From the NCBI GenBank assembly GCA_003194485.1, contig PQXD01000009.1:1-34717 (forward strand): a stretch of 34,717 nt of DNA, in the 5' to 3' direction. Both the position numbers and the translations under genes were made by a program. Position 1 is the stretch's first letter. Every line of letters starts with the position of its first letter. This DNA is from Deltaproteobacteria bacterium. Its GTDB lineage: Bacteria; Desulfobacterota; Dissulfuribacteria; Dissulfuribacterales; UBA3076. A model generated the notes under the pieces. It was not told where the DNA came from, did not search any database, and saw only the letters and a program-made list of their open reading frames with translations. This document shows, piece by piece, positions 1-8,003 of this stretch.

Positions 1-199
1 ACAATATTTTGAAGCTATACAGATATGGCGACAGAAAAACGGCAATATGAGCATAAAATAGAGGAAAACAGGGGGTGGAATAAGGCTCTTATGACAATGA
101 ATCTCAATAATCAGCATTTCCAGAAAGCCCAGAGGGGCATAAGGCCAAAATTTGGCCGAATCGAAATCTTCGGCTGATATGATTTACGGGACACGCTCT

Positions 200-265
200 A
201 TGGGGGAAACCGCATCGCCTTAAGCGCAGCGTAAGGCGAATGCGGAGGGGGCAAGACTCCCCCAT
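200..265 (+). repeat. Structured palindromic repeat core, copy A
   Basis: ATGGGGG (200-206) pairs with CCCCCAT (259-265), CCGCAT (210-215) with ATGCGG (240-245), and GCCTTA (217-222) with TAAGGC (232-237), leaving the loop AGCGCAGCG (223-231). The loop, the A-rich asymmetry after the first helix and the downstream AAGCCTTAAGAAAACAAGG are shared with copies near 21650, 23290 and 25380. The helix sequences differ from those copies, yet pairing is kept. Whether this acts as RNA or as a DNA hairpin cannot be told from the sequence. Confidence 0.65.
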
Positions 266-351
266 GTCAAAAGCCTTAAGAAAACAAGGGGCTGAAGTGT
301 GAAGTGAAAAGAAATATCCCCTTCCCGTGAACGGTTTGCGGAATGGACTAC

Positions 352-393
352 GGGTTCACCGGATATTTACAAGAAATTTGTAAATATTCTTAT
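352..393. repeat. Facing pair of GTAAATATTC-type repeat ends
   Basis: GGGTTCACCGGATATTTAC (352-370) is followed after nine bases by GTAAATATTCTTAT (380-393). The first matches the right end and the second the left end of the repeat units at 21374, 22922 and 25129. The two ends form a hairpin directly before the ferredoxin terminator. It looks like a junction between, or a remnant of, two such units. Confidence 0.55.
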
Positions 394-394
394 C

Positions 395-429
395 AAAAAA
401 AGGGGTAGCCAGATGGCTACCCCTTTTTT
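395..429. terminator. Bidirectional rho-independent terminator
   Basis: GGGGTAGCC (402-410) and GGCTACCCC (415-423) form a perfect 9-bp stem with a 4-nt loop. It is flanked by an A run on the left and a T run on the right, so it can work in both directions. It lies about 35 bp past the stop of the minus-strand ferredoxin gene and is its likely terminator. Confidence 0.88.
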
Positions 430-463
430 GTCTGATAAGATTCTTCGGTCTCAGATCGTCCAG

Positions 464-655
464 CTAGACCTCCTCAACGGTGATGGAGCCGGTTGGGCAG
501 ACCTCCACGCAGGTCTCACAGCCTACACAGTCTTCCTGCCTAGCGATTATCGGCCTTTGGTTCTCTTCGTCCCAGTCATATACTTCAGATGGACAGTTAC
601 CCACGCACTCCTCATCGCCCTGGCACGTATCATAATTGATAGTAATCTCGAACAT
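464..655 (-). CDS. 2x[4Fe-4S] ferredoxin
   Basis: A 63-residue cytoplasmic electron carrier. Two cysteine clusters are visible: CQGDEECVGNCP (about residues 11-22) and CVGCETCVEVCP (about 43-54). Together they give the eight cysteines of a bacterial-type ferredoxin with two [4Fe-4S] clusters. The first cluster is a variant, with four residues between its first two cysteines. AAGGAGGAA lies just before the ATG. A promoter (722-751) and a terminator (395-429) make it look monocistronic. Ferredoxin genes are often close to dsr genes in sulfate reducers, and electron supply to sulfite reduction is a plausible but unproven job. The family assignment is firm; the partner is inferred. Confidence 0.9.
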   Translation of the reverse strand: MFEITINYDTCQGDEECVGNCPSEVYDWDEENQRPIIARQEDCVGCETCVEVCPTGSITVEEV

Positions 656-721
656 GACTTCCTCCTTTTGTTATGATAGTCAATAAGCCCACATGTCTTA
701 TTATTTTATTGCCTGGTCGTT

Positions 722-751
722 CATATAGACGATGGGCATTCTTTTTGTCAA
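722..751 (-). promoter_or_regulatory. Sigma70-type promoter of the ferredoxin gene
   Basis: On the minus strand TTGACA (746-751) and TATATG (722-727) are 18 bases apart. Transcription would start near 715, giving a leader of about 60 nt before the ferredoxin ATG at 655. The site lies between the end of the cbiA-type gene and the ferredoxin, so the ferredoxin need not depend on read-through. Confidence 0.6.
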
Positions 752-790
752 CCCTGTTTTTCTGATATTATGCTCAAAATAATTTCCGCT

Positions 791-2212
791 CTATTTCCAG
801 AGGCCAATATGCGATTTCAAATGGCGATATTCGATGGCGATCTTAACCATGCGGATGGCCCATTCAGGGTGCTCAAGGGCGTGAATATGGGTATAGGTCC
901 CAAAGATATTTTTAAATATTACTCCTTCAAATTGTCCGTCAAAGCCACGTCCCCTTATTACACGACAGCTTAGTTTCCCTGAATTTCCTTTGTCCGCCAG
1001 GACAGGTCTGGAATAATGGAATTCATGGCCCCGCAATATTGTCCCTACATCATAAAAGGGATTCCCGGAGATAACTTCCAGGGCGCTGTAGCCATGACCG
1101 ACCGGTCTTTCACCCACAACAAAATCCCAACCGATGGCCCCCACCATGGAATAGGCCTGCCCTTGCCAAATCAGTTGCCTGCCCAGATACATCAGGCCCC
1201 CGCATTCTGCATAGACAGGAAGTCCCTGATGTATTGCCTGGCGGAGATCCATCCTCATGGCTTCATTGGCTGAGAGGCTGGCAGCCTGTGTTTCAGGGAA
1301 ACCTCCCCCTATATACAGTGCATCGAGTTCCGGCAATCCGTTACCTTGAAGGGAATCCAGGAATGTGAGTTTTGCCCCGGCCTTTTCCAGGGCCTCAAGA
1401 TTTTCAGGATAATAGAACTGGAAGGCCCTATCCCGGATCACTCCTACGAGAGGCGTTTGTAAAGACGTGATTTCTTCGGCATAAGGGAATAGCTCCACGC
1501 CGTCCATGCTGCCGGATTCCCATTTACTATTCTGATCAGCGATATTTGCTAATGTATGGATATCCACTGACCCTGTTACCGTCCGGCCCAGTCTGTCCAG
1601 TGCTTCGGCGGCCTGAGGGTGCTCTTCCCACGGAGTTACACCAAGATGGCGCATGGGGATAGGATCACCTTCCATCCTTGGGAGGACGCCAAGTACAGAA
1701 ATCCCTGAGTACTTTTCTACAGATTGCCTGACGATTGTTTCATGGCGTGACCCGGCCACATGGTTGAGTATTGCCCCCTCAATTCGCAACCCCGGATCAA
1801 ACCGCTGACAGCCCAGGACAAGGGCCGCGGCCGTCCTTGTCATTTTGGTGCAGTCCAATACCAGAATAACAGGGGCATCCAACCACTTGGCAAGTTCCGC
1901 CGTGCTGCTTGAGCCCACGTCATCTACTCCGTCAAAGAGACCGCGATTACCTTCTATTACGCTGATATCAGCGTCTCTTGCCCTGAAGGCGAAGGATTTC
2001 CTTATAACCTCCCTGGACATCAGGAAGGGGTCCAGGTTGTAGCACGGCCTTTTGGCTGCCTGAGAGAGCCAGCCGGCATCAATGTAATCAGGGCCTTTTT
2101 TAAAAGGAGTTACCCGAAGGCCCTGCCCTTGCCAGGCACGAACCAGGCCTAAAGCAACAACAGTCTTTCCTGCTCCGCCTTTAAGGCCTGCGATTACTAA
2201 TCTGGGAAACAT
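791..2212 (-). CDS. cbiA: Cobyrinate a,c-diamide synthase family (CbiA/CobB; DsrN-like)
   Basis: ATP- and glutamine-dependent amidase of the CbiA/CobB family, 473 residues. The N-terminal dethiobiotin-synthetase-like domain carries the P-loop GLKGGAGKT (residues 9-17). The C-terminal glutamine amidotransferase domain has the nucleophile in AECGGLMYL and later GHEFHYS and FGTYTHIH. I start at the ATG at 2212: the P-loop follows at the usual distance, whereas a longer reading frame would run into the upstream gene. The upstream radical SAM gene stops 10 bases earlier and its last codons include an AGAGG ribosome site, so the two are co-transcribed and probably coupled. In dsr clusters a CbiA homologue (DsrN) is held to amidate siroheme; ordinary cobalamin synthesis is the alternative. 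No other cob/cbi genes are nearby, which mildly favours the dsr role. Confidence 0.88.
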   Translation of the reverse strand: MFPRLVIAGLKGGAGKTVVALGLVRAWQGQGLRVTPFKKGPDYIDAGWLSQAAKRPCYNLDPFLMSREVIRKSFAFRARDADISVIEGNRGLFDGVDDVGSSSTAELAKWLDAPVILVLDCTKMTRTAAALVLGCQRFDPGLRIEGAILNHVAGSRHETIVRQSVEKYSGISVLGVLPRMEGDPIPMRHLGVTPWEEHPQAAEALDRLGRTVTGSVDIHTLANIADQNSKWESGSMDGVELFPYAEEITSLQTPLVGVIRDRAFQFYYPENLEALEKAGAKLTFLDSLQGNGLPELDALYIGGGFPETQAASLSANEAMRMDLRQAIHQGLPVYAECGGLMYLGRQLIWQGQAYSMVGAIGWDFVVGERPVGHGYSALEVISGNPFYDVGTILRGHEFHYSRPVLADKGNSGKLSCRVIRGRGFDGQFEGVIFKNIFGTYTHIHALEHPEWAIRMVKIAIEYRHLKSHIGLWK

Positions 2213-2222
2213 TTTCTGCAGC

Positions 2223-3962
2223 CTAACCTCTGCCTTGTTGGAGAGAGCGGAGTTTCTCAAGAAAGGAGGCCTCTTTTTCAAAATCGCCCAATGCCCTGTA
2301 ACAGGTTGCAATATATTGAACCGCTTCTCTTGAATCCTGGAAATTCAGAAGATATGATAGCGCCTTGCCATATTCCCCCAAGTTCATGTAGCTGATTCCC
2401 AGGCACACATTCAATGCCTCACTGTCCGGGAAATATTTAATGCCTTCTGATAAAATCCTCACGGATTCATCAAATGCCCTGTTTTTCTGCTTAATGATGC
2501 CCAATCCCAGATAGGCCCGATGGTCAGGATAATAACCCAATGCCTTTTTGAAAAGCTTTTCAGCGGTTTCCTCTTTTTTCCTGACAGCGTCGATCTTTGC
2601 ATAGTCTCCGTGGCTGAATGTCATCCCCAGTCTCGAGCAAAAACCTGAATGCATTTCGTAGAGATCCTTCTCGTCTATGAGTTCAATGGCATCAACATAT
2701 CGGTGAAGATTTCCATAGTATTCTCTTCTCAGCTTTTCGCCAAAGGCCAGTATCATTTCCTTAGACAGACGGGGATCGGTCTCAAAATACATGATATCTT
2801 CTATTTGCTGCAGCCAGATCCTGTCTGAGACATTGAATTTTTTCCTGAAATCCGAGTAAAGCGCCGTACCTGGAAAAAGGTCAAGTATATAAAAAATAAT
2901 GCTCATCGGCTTGATTTCATGCATCAGATCTATGGTCCTCTGAATGGTTGCCCAGCTTTCCCCGGGAGAACCGTAAATGAAATAGGCACGTGCCAGGATC
3001 CCGTATTTAGTGGTTAATTTAAAGGCCTTTTTTATGTCCTGGGTCTTAATGTTTTTATTCAGGTAATTTCTTATCTTCTCGGAGCCGCTTTCCACACCGT
3101 AGCTGATTTGGATACAGCCGGCCCTTCTCATCCAGTACAATACATCTTCACTCACACAGTTTACTCGCGAGATGGCCACCCAGGTGATATTGAGACCCCT
3201 TTCCAGGATTTTTTTACATATCTCGATCACCCGGCCTTCTCTGACCGTAAAGGTATCATCTGAGAAATAAAAGAAATTTATTCCTTTTTTGTAGAGCAGT
3301 TCCAGTTGCTCCACAAAGTATTCCGGAGAGTGAAATCTGACTTTACGTCTCCAAAACCGGGGTGACCCGCAAAACGTGCAATTCCACGGGCAACCCCGGG
3401 ACGAGATTACATGCTGATATTCGAAATATTTTGCCGGATTGGGCAGCTCATCAATATCCTGAATAAATGCGGCATCTTCGGTCTTTAGAATCCTGCCTTT
3501 TTTCCTGAAAGCGATTCCCTTGATATTTCCAATATCTTCATAATCTGCCCTTTCAATACATTTTACCAGATCTAAAAAAGTATATTCTCCCTCTCTCATA
3601 ACTATGAAGTCTATTTCCGGAAAATGGGTCAGGAAATGTCTCCACAGAAAGGTGGCTCCAATCCCGCCAAACACGATCTTGACATCAGGATTGAGCTGCC
3701 TGGCAATCCTGGCAATCTCTACGCCGCCCCAGCGGTTCGCATGCAGGATGGAGAAGCCGATGATATCAGGCCTCTTTTTTTTCAGAATCTCCTTGATTCT
3801 CTCAGGCGTTTTATTAATATTGTACCAATTCAGTATCTCGACATCATGGTGATTTGCTTTTAGCACAGCGCCTAAATAATAAGTGCCTATGGGCATGACC
3901 CTTACATCATAGTCACGGAGCCGGTCTTCAAGACAATATGGATATATGAGCAATATTTTCAT
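2223..3962 (-). CDS. B12-binding radical SAM protein with C-terminal TPRs
   Basis: A 579-residue cytoplasmic protein. Residues 1 to about 150 look like a cobalamin-binding Rossmann domain (MKILLIYPYC at the start, VFGGIGATFLW near 100). A radical SAM core follows with CPWNCTFC (C191, C195, C198), which binds the [4Fe-4S] cluster and SAM. After about residue 440 are TPR-like helical repeats (YPDHRAYLGLGIIKQKN, FPDSEALNVCLGISYMN). I chose the ATG at 3962, which is preceded by AGGA, rather than nine codons upstream. The architecture resembles enzymes that methylate or rearrange unreactive carbons, but the substrate is unknown. The TPR tail suggests a protein partner. It precedes the CbiA-type gene in one transcript, so a link to tetrapyrrole or cobalamin chemistry is possible. 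Confidence 0.85.
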   Translation of the reverse strand: MKILLIYPYCLEDRLRDYDVRVMPIGTYYLGAVLKANHHDVEILNWYNINKTPERIKEILKKKRPDIIGFSILHANRWGGVEIARIARQLNPDVKIVFGGIGATFLWRHFLTHFPEIDFIVMREGEYTFLDLVKCIERADYEDIGNIKGIAFRKKGRILKTEDAAFIQDIDELPNPAKYFEYQHVISSRGCPWNCTFCGSPRFWRRKVRFHSPEYFVEQLELLYKKGINFFYFSDDTFTVREGRVIEICKKILERGLNITWVAISRVNCVSEDVLYWMRRAGCIQISYGVESGSEKIRNYLNKNIKTQDIKKAFKLTTKYGILARAYFIYGSPGESWATIQRTIDLMHEIKPMSIIFYILDLFPGTALYSDFRKKFNVSDRIWLQQIEDIMYFETDPRLSKEMILAFGEKLRREYYGNLHRYVDAIELIDEKDLYEMHSGFCSRLGMTFSHGDYAKIDAVRKKEETAEKLFKKALGYYPDHRAYLGLGIIKQKNRAFDESVRILSEGIKYFPDSEALNVCLGISYMNLGEYGKALSYLLNFQDSREAVQYIATCYRALGDFEKEASFLEKLRSLQQGRG

Positions 3963-4037
3963 TTTTTCCTGATGGCGCTTTCTGCGCAATTGAAAAGGAG
4001 TTCCTTATGGACTTTTCTCACTTTTCTCTCAATAGAG

Positions 4038-4066
4038 ACGTAACAGTTTGTGCATGCAGTAGTCAA
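4038..4066 (-). promoter_or_regulatory. Possible promoter of the radical SAM-cbiA unit
   Basis: On the minus strand TTGACT (4061-4066) is followed 17 bases later by TTACGT (4038-4043). The -10 match is weak. It lies about 75 bases before the ATG at 3962 in the divergent gap to the dsrM operon, where a promoter is expected. Confidence 0.3.
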
Positions 4067-4185
4067 GAATGGCTACCGTGAGTGCATATTTAATTTATAT
4101 TCTAAATAATTCGCCCGTAATACTCCAGGATTTGAGGGAGATAACAAAATATTTTATTCAAACCCGGTTTCATTCATAGTTGGTC

Positions 4186-4214
4186 TTGACATGGAATCAC
4201 ATTTTGTCTATAGA
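4186..4214 (+). promoter_or_regulatory. Sigma70-type promoter of the dsrMKJOP operon
   Basis: TTGACA (4186-4191) and TATAGA (4209-4214) are exactly 17 bases apart. The start of transcription would be near 4221, about 40 bases before the first gene of the operon at 4262. No other comparably good promoter is visible before dsrP ends, so this probably drives the RsbRD-like gene and dsrMKJOP together. Confidence 0.7.
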
Positions 4215-4261
4215 GATGTTCATTGCGAATCGTCATTCAGAAAACTGGAGGGGAGTTCTGG

Positions 4262-4885
4262 ATGGCTTCTCAGTTTGAAGCCTTAAAGAATAATTCGAAC
4301 ATGAATCTGGAAGAACTTCTGACAAAAAAAAGAGACTGCATAGTGGGCAATTGGATTAATAGTGTCCAGGAAACTTATCCTGCTGAAACCGTAGAGTTTT
4401 TCAGGCACCAAAGGAATAGGTTCGCCAATCCCATAGGCGTCACGATTTCCGAAACAATGGGGCCTCTATTCGATGAACTCCTTAACGGAAATAATCCGCA
4501 GAATATGTCTTCTCTTCTGGACAACATTGTCAGAATCAGGGCGGTTCAGGATTTTATGCCATCAGGGGCCGTTGCTGTTGTTTTTCTGCTCAAGAAGGTC
4601 ATCAGGGAAGAGCTGGCAAGGGACATAAAAAGAGAAGAAGGACTTTTTGAAGACCTGCTGGAATTTGAGTCGAGGATAGACCAGTGTGTTCTCCTTGCCT
4701 TTGACGTATACATGAAGTGCCGGGAGAAGATCTGGGAAATCAAATTGGATGATTTTAAAAAAAGACCATTTTTTACAACAGGGAGAGGGACGAGGTGTCT
4801 CTCTTATATGCTTCAACAAGAGCAGAGGCAGGGTAAAGGGACTGAAGACTGCTGTAACAACTGCGGTCTAGGAAAAGTGAGGTAA
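4262..4885 (+). CDS. RsbRD-N-like protein heading the dsrMKJOP operon
   Basis: A 207-residue soluble helical protein with no signal or membrane segment. The body (about residues 15-160: EELLTKKRDCIVGNWINSV, then FFRHQRNRFANPIG and VRIRAVQDFMPSGAVAVVF) resembles the globin-like RsbR/RsbRD N-terminal sensory domain. The tail carries C179 and a CCNNC motif (C197, C198, C201) that could bind metal or respond to redox state. The ATG at 4262 is preceded by GGAGGGGAG, so I prefer it to a start 13 codons upstream. The stop is 5 bases from dsrM. Position suggests a sensor or assembly factor for the Dsr complex. The domain call is from residue pattern; the function is inference. Confidence 0.75.
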   Translation: MASQFEALKNNSNMNLEELLTKKRDCIVGNWINSVQETYPAETVEFFRHQRNRFANPIGVTISETMGPLFDELLNGNNPQNMSSLLDNIVRIRAVQDFMPSGAVAVVFLLKKVIREELARDIKREEGLFEDLLEFESRIDQCVLLAFDVYMKCREKIWEIKLDDFKKRPFFTTGRGTRCLSYMLQQEQRQGKGTEDCCNNCGLGKVR

Positions 4886-4890
4886 CGGTA

Positions 4891-5892
4891 ATGGGTGTAA
4901 AGCTATCGTTAGGTGTATCTTTAGGCGCGGTTCTTGCGATTGTCCTGGTCGCCTTGGTCGGGGCGCAGGTATCAAGTCTGCAGCCTATCTTCGGGATTTT
5001 TGTCCCCTATGCGGCATTTGTCATATTCATTTTGGGGTTTATCTATCGAGTCGTGGACTGGGGACGCTCGCCCGTTCCTTATCGTATACCTACTACGTGC
5101 GGGCAGCAGAAGACGCTTCCCTGGATAAAGAATGACGAGATCGAAAATCCGAGCAGCACACTCGGCGTCATAGGCCGTATGATTCTCGAGATATTTGCCT
5201 TCCGCTCGCTGTTCAGGCACACGAAGGCGGAGATGGCGAGCGGCAATATCGTCTGCGGCGGTTCAAAATGGATCTGGCTCGGTGCCTTGGCGTTTCACTA
5301 TTCTTTCCTTATCATCGCTATCAGGCACCTGAGGCTCTTTGTTGAGCCCGTACCGGCCTTTGTGAACGGGCTTGGCATTGTAGACGGGATGCTCCAGATA
5401 GGCGTGCCGGAGCTATATATCACTGACGTCTTGCTCCTGGCTGCCGTGAGCTATCTCCTCGTAAGGCGCCTCATAGTACCGAAAATGCGCTACATATCCC
5501 TGGCCAACGATTACTTCCCCCTGTTTCTGATCCTTGGCATCGGCATATCCGGAGTGCTCATGCGGTATTTTATCAGGGTGGATATCGTGAGCGTTAAGGA
5601 GCTCGCTGTCGGTCTGGCCAGTTTGCATCCTACGGTGCCGGAGGGGATCGGTGCAATATTTTTCGTTCACGTAGCCCTTGTCAGCACCCTGTTTGCGTAT
5701 TTTCCCTTCAGCAAACTGATGCATGCCGGGGGCGTGTTCCTCAGCCCGGGGAGAAATCTGGCAAACACCAACCGTGCCAAGATGCATGTCAATCCCTGGG
5801 AATATCCTGTCAAGATCCATCCCTATGAAGATTATGAGAATGAATTCAGGGAAAAAATGAAAAACGCCGGAATACCAGTGGAGAGGGAATAA
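4891..5892 (+). CDS. dsrM: DsrM, membrane cytochrome b of DsrMKJOP
   Basis: A 333-residue integral membrane subunit related to the NarI family. It is thought to bind heme b and take electrons from menaquinol. About six hydrophobic segments are visible: near residues 5-27, 33-53, 125-146, 174-193, 205-225 and 247-270. Candidate heme-ligand histidines are in AFHYSFLIIAIRHLRLF, FFVHVAL and KLMHAGG. The length is usual for deltaproteobacterial DsrM. GAGG precedes the ATG. The stop is three bases from the dsrK start, so translation is tightly coupled. DsrM pairs with DsrK to pass electrons to the cytoplasmic face. Confidence 0.95.
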   Translation: MGVKLSLGVSLGAVLAIVLVALVGAQVSSLQPIFGIFVPYAAFVIFILGFIYRVVDWGRSPVPYRIPTTCGQQKTLPWIKNDEIENPSSTLGVIGRMILEIFAFRSLFRHTKAEMASGNIVCGGSKWIWLGALAFHYSFLIIAIRHLRLFVEPVPAFVNGLGIVDGMLQIGVPELYITDVLLLAAVSYLLVRRLIVPKMRYISLANDYFPLFLILGIGISGVLMRYFIRVDIVSVKELAVGLASLHPTVPEGIGAIFFVHVALVSTLFAYFPFSKLMHAGGVFLSPGRNLANTNRAKMHVNPWEYPVKIHPYEDYENEFREKMKNAGIPVERE

Positions 5893-5895
5893 AAA

Positions 5896-7518
5896 ATGGC
5901 AAATATTCCTAAATACTATGAGTCGCTGAATATTGATTTTAAACCGCCCCGTGGCAACTGGATGGATCGTCCTCTTAATATCAAGCCCGGTATTTATTGC
6001 TATCCAGCCAGACCAGAGGTGTTGAAAAAAGCCGGGATGAACGATCGAAGCGACTGGGGGAAGTACTGGGTAATCGAAGATGAGGACTGGGAGCTCCCTG
6101 ATGACTGGAAGGAGCGGTTTCTCAATAAGATGAGGGACATGCTCGGCAAGTACCGTACGTTCAAGATATATATGGATATCTGTGTAAGGTGCGGTGCCTG
6201 TGCGGATAAGTGTCATTATTTCCTTGGCAGCGGCGATCCAATGAACATGCCTGTTATGCGGGCGGAGTTGTTGAGGTCGATATACAGGGGCGAGTTCACT
6301 AAAACAGGTAAGATACTGGGGCGTCTTGCAGGCGCAAGAAAGCTCACCAAAGACGCGTTGAGGCAGCTCTGGTATTATATGTTCCAGTGCAGTGAATGCC
6401 GCCGGTGCTCGGTCTTCTGTCCTTATGGAATAGATACTGCGGAGATCACCATTATGGGCAGGGAGATCATGAACGAGCTCGGCATGAATATCGCCTGGAT
6501 ACAGGAGTCGGTTACAAAATGTCTCTTTACCGGGAATCATCTCGGCCTCCAGCCGCATACATATAAAGAGTGTGTTGATACCATGCTGATGGATATTGAA
6601 GATAACGTGGGCATCAGTTTCGAGCCCAGTTGGAACAGAAAGGGTGCGGAGATCCTCTTTGTCACCCCGTCAGGTGATGTGTTTGCCGATCCGGGTATAT
6701 TTACACTTGCGGGTTATCTGCTGCTCTTTGAACATCTCGGCCTTGATTACACATGGAGCACCTATGCGTCCGAGGGCGGTGATTTTGGTTACTTTACCGC
6801 CAATGAAGTAGCAAAACGCATGAACGGCAAGATATATGCCGAGGCCAAACGCCTTGGTGTAAAATGGATCCTGGGCGGTGAGTGCGGTCATATGTGGCGG
6901 GTCCTGAACCAGTATATGACCACATGGCACGGTCCCATAGACTTTCTTGAGGAGCCGGTTTCTCCCATCACCGGCACGAAGTTCGAGAACGCCAAGGCCC
7001 ATAAGATGGTCCACATCATGGAGTTTACGGCAGATCTTATCAAACACAACAAGCTGAAGCTGGACCCGAGCCGTAACGATCGCCTGAAGGTCACATTTCA
7101 TGACTCCTGCAATCCTTCCAGGGGCATGGGATTGTTTGAAGAGCCACGCTATGTCATCAAGAGTGTGTGCAACCACTTCTATGAAATGCCCGAGAATACC
7201 ATCAGGGAGCAGACTTACTGCTGCGGGAGCGGCTCCGGTCTGAATGCCTCTGAGAATATGGAGCTCAGGCTGAGGGGCGGCTTTCCAAGGCAGAATGCCC
7301 TCAGGTACGTCAGGGAGAAGTATGGGGTAAACATGCTCGCCTGCATCTGTGCCATTGACAGGGCGGCTTTGCCCCCGGCGGCCCAATATTGGAACCCGGA
7401 TGTAGGGGTCTGCGGCGTTACCGAGCTGGTCGCAAATGCCCTGATCATGGAGGGGGAAGGTCCGAGGACACATAATCTGCGCGGGTTTGAGATCGCAACT
7501 TGGGAACCGGAACCATAG
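5896..7518 (+). CDS. dsrK: DsrK, HdrD-like iron-sulfur subunit of DsrMKJOP
   Basis: A 540-residue cytoplasmic-face subunit related to heterodisulfide reductase HdrD, held to act on the DsrC disulfide/trisulfide. Two [4Fe-4S] motifs are visible: CVRCGACADKC (C96, C99, C102, C106) and CSECRRCSVFC (C165, C168, C171, C175). Cysteines of the HdrD-type catalytic cluster follow in GGECGHMW (C330), HDSCNPSRG (C405) and YCCGSGSG (C442, C443). GAGAGGGAA precedes the ATG. It lies between dsrM and dsrJ in the canonical order. No truncation or missing cluster ligand is seen. Confidence 0.96.
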   Translation: MANIPKYYESLNIDFKPPRGNWMDRPLNIKPGIYCYPARPEVLKKAGMNDRSDWGKYWVIEDEDWELPDDWKERFLNKMRDMLGKYRTFKIYMDICVRCGACADKCHYFLGSGDPMNMPVMRAELLRSIYRGEFTKTGKILGRLAGARKLTKDALRQLWYYMFQCSECRRCSVFCPYGIDTAEITIMGREIMNELGMNIAWIQESVTKCLFTGNHLGLQPHTYKECVDTMLMDIEDNVGISFEPSWNRKGAEILFVTPSGDVFADPGIFTLAGYLLLFEHLGLDYTWSTYASEGGDFGYFTANEVAKRMNGKIYAEAKRLGVKWILGGECGHMWRVLNQYMTTWHGPIDFLEEPVSPITGTKFENAKAHKMVHIMEFTADLIKHNKLKLDPSRNDRLKVTFHDSCNPSRGMGLFEEPRYVIKSVCNHFYEMPENTIREQTYCCGSGSGLNASENMELRLRGGFPRQNALRYVREKYGVNMLACICAIDRAALPPAAQYWNPDVGVCGVTELVANALIMEGEGPRTHNLRGFEIATWEPEP

Positions 7519-7586
7519 TCAGCGTTCAGGGGAGAGACAAATAGTACTACGCTAAGGAAGAGATCCTGGGCAAGGAGGAACAAGGG

Positions 7587-8003
7587 ATGTATGATGCTTG
7601 GAAGATCATAGTAGGGCTTGTCATCTTTGTCGTCTTATTTACTGCTGCATTCTGGATGAATGCGGGGAAGGCGGCTCCCGTGCCTGAGCCGAAGATCGAC
7701 ACGCCGGAGATCAAGAAAATGGCCGAGGCCGAGAGGAAATGTGTGGAGGATAAGCATTTCATGCGGACCACGCACATGAAGCTCATAAACGATTGGCGCG
7801 ATCAGGCCCTCAGGGAAGGCAACAGGGAGTATATCAATCAGAAGGGGAAGAAGTACTACACCAGCCTTCAGAATACATGCATGAAATGCCATTCCAACAA
7901 GAAGGACTTCTGCGATAAGTGTCACAACTATACAGGAGTTTCCCCTTACTGCTGGGACTGCCACATAGAGCCAAAAGAAGAGCCAAAAGGGAACGAGTTA
8001 TGA
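7587..8003 (+). CDS. dsrJ: DsrJ, periplasmic triheme cytochrome c
   Basis: A 138-residue cytochrome anchored by an uncleaved N-terminal hydrophobic segment (about residues 6-24, IIVGLVIFVVLFTAAFW). The rest faces the periplasm. Three heme-binding motifs are present: CMKCH (98-102), CDKCH (109-113) and CWDCH (122-126). C52 in EAERKCVEDKH is a candidate for the unusual cysteine heme ligand known in DsrJ. AGGAGG lies 6 bases before the ATG. Its stop overlaps the dsrO start in ATGA (8000-8003). Together with DsrO and DsrP it forms the periplasm-facing electron-transfer module. Confidence 0.95.
   Translation: MYDAWKIIVGLVIFVVLFTAAFWMNAGKAAPVPEPKIDTPEIKKMAEAERKCVEDKHFMRTTHMKLINDWRDQALREGNREYINQKGKKYYTSLQNTCMKCHSNKKDFCDKCHNYTGVSPYCWDCHIEPKEEPKGNEL

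Larger units (their letters stand above)
1..394. other. Intergenic region, no gene seen
   Basis: I see no supported coding sequence here. The stretch carries a hairpin-rich repeat core at 200-265, whose relatives recur near 21650, 23290 and 25380, and the conserved flank AAGCCTTAAGAAAACAAGG at 271-289. At 352-393 are two facing copies of the GTAAATATTC-type repeat end that bounds the repeat units further right. It ends at the ferredoxin terminator. Confidence 0.6.

Noticed and set aside
5413-6558. A long minus-strand frame (381 codons) opposite dsrM and dsrK
   Set aside because: It is antisense to two certain genes, with low-information composition typical of shadows in GC-rich codon-biased DNA.
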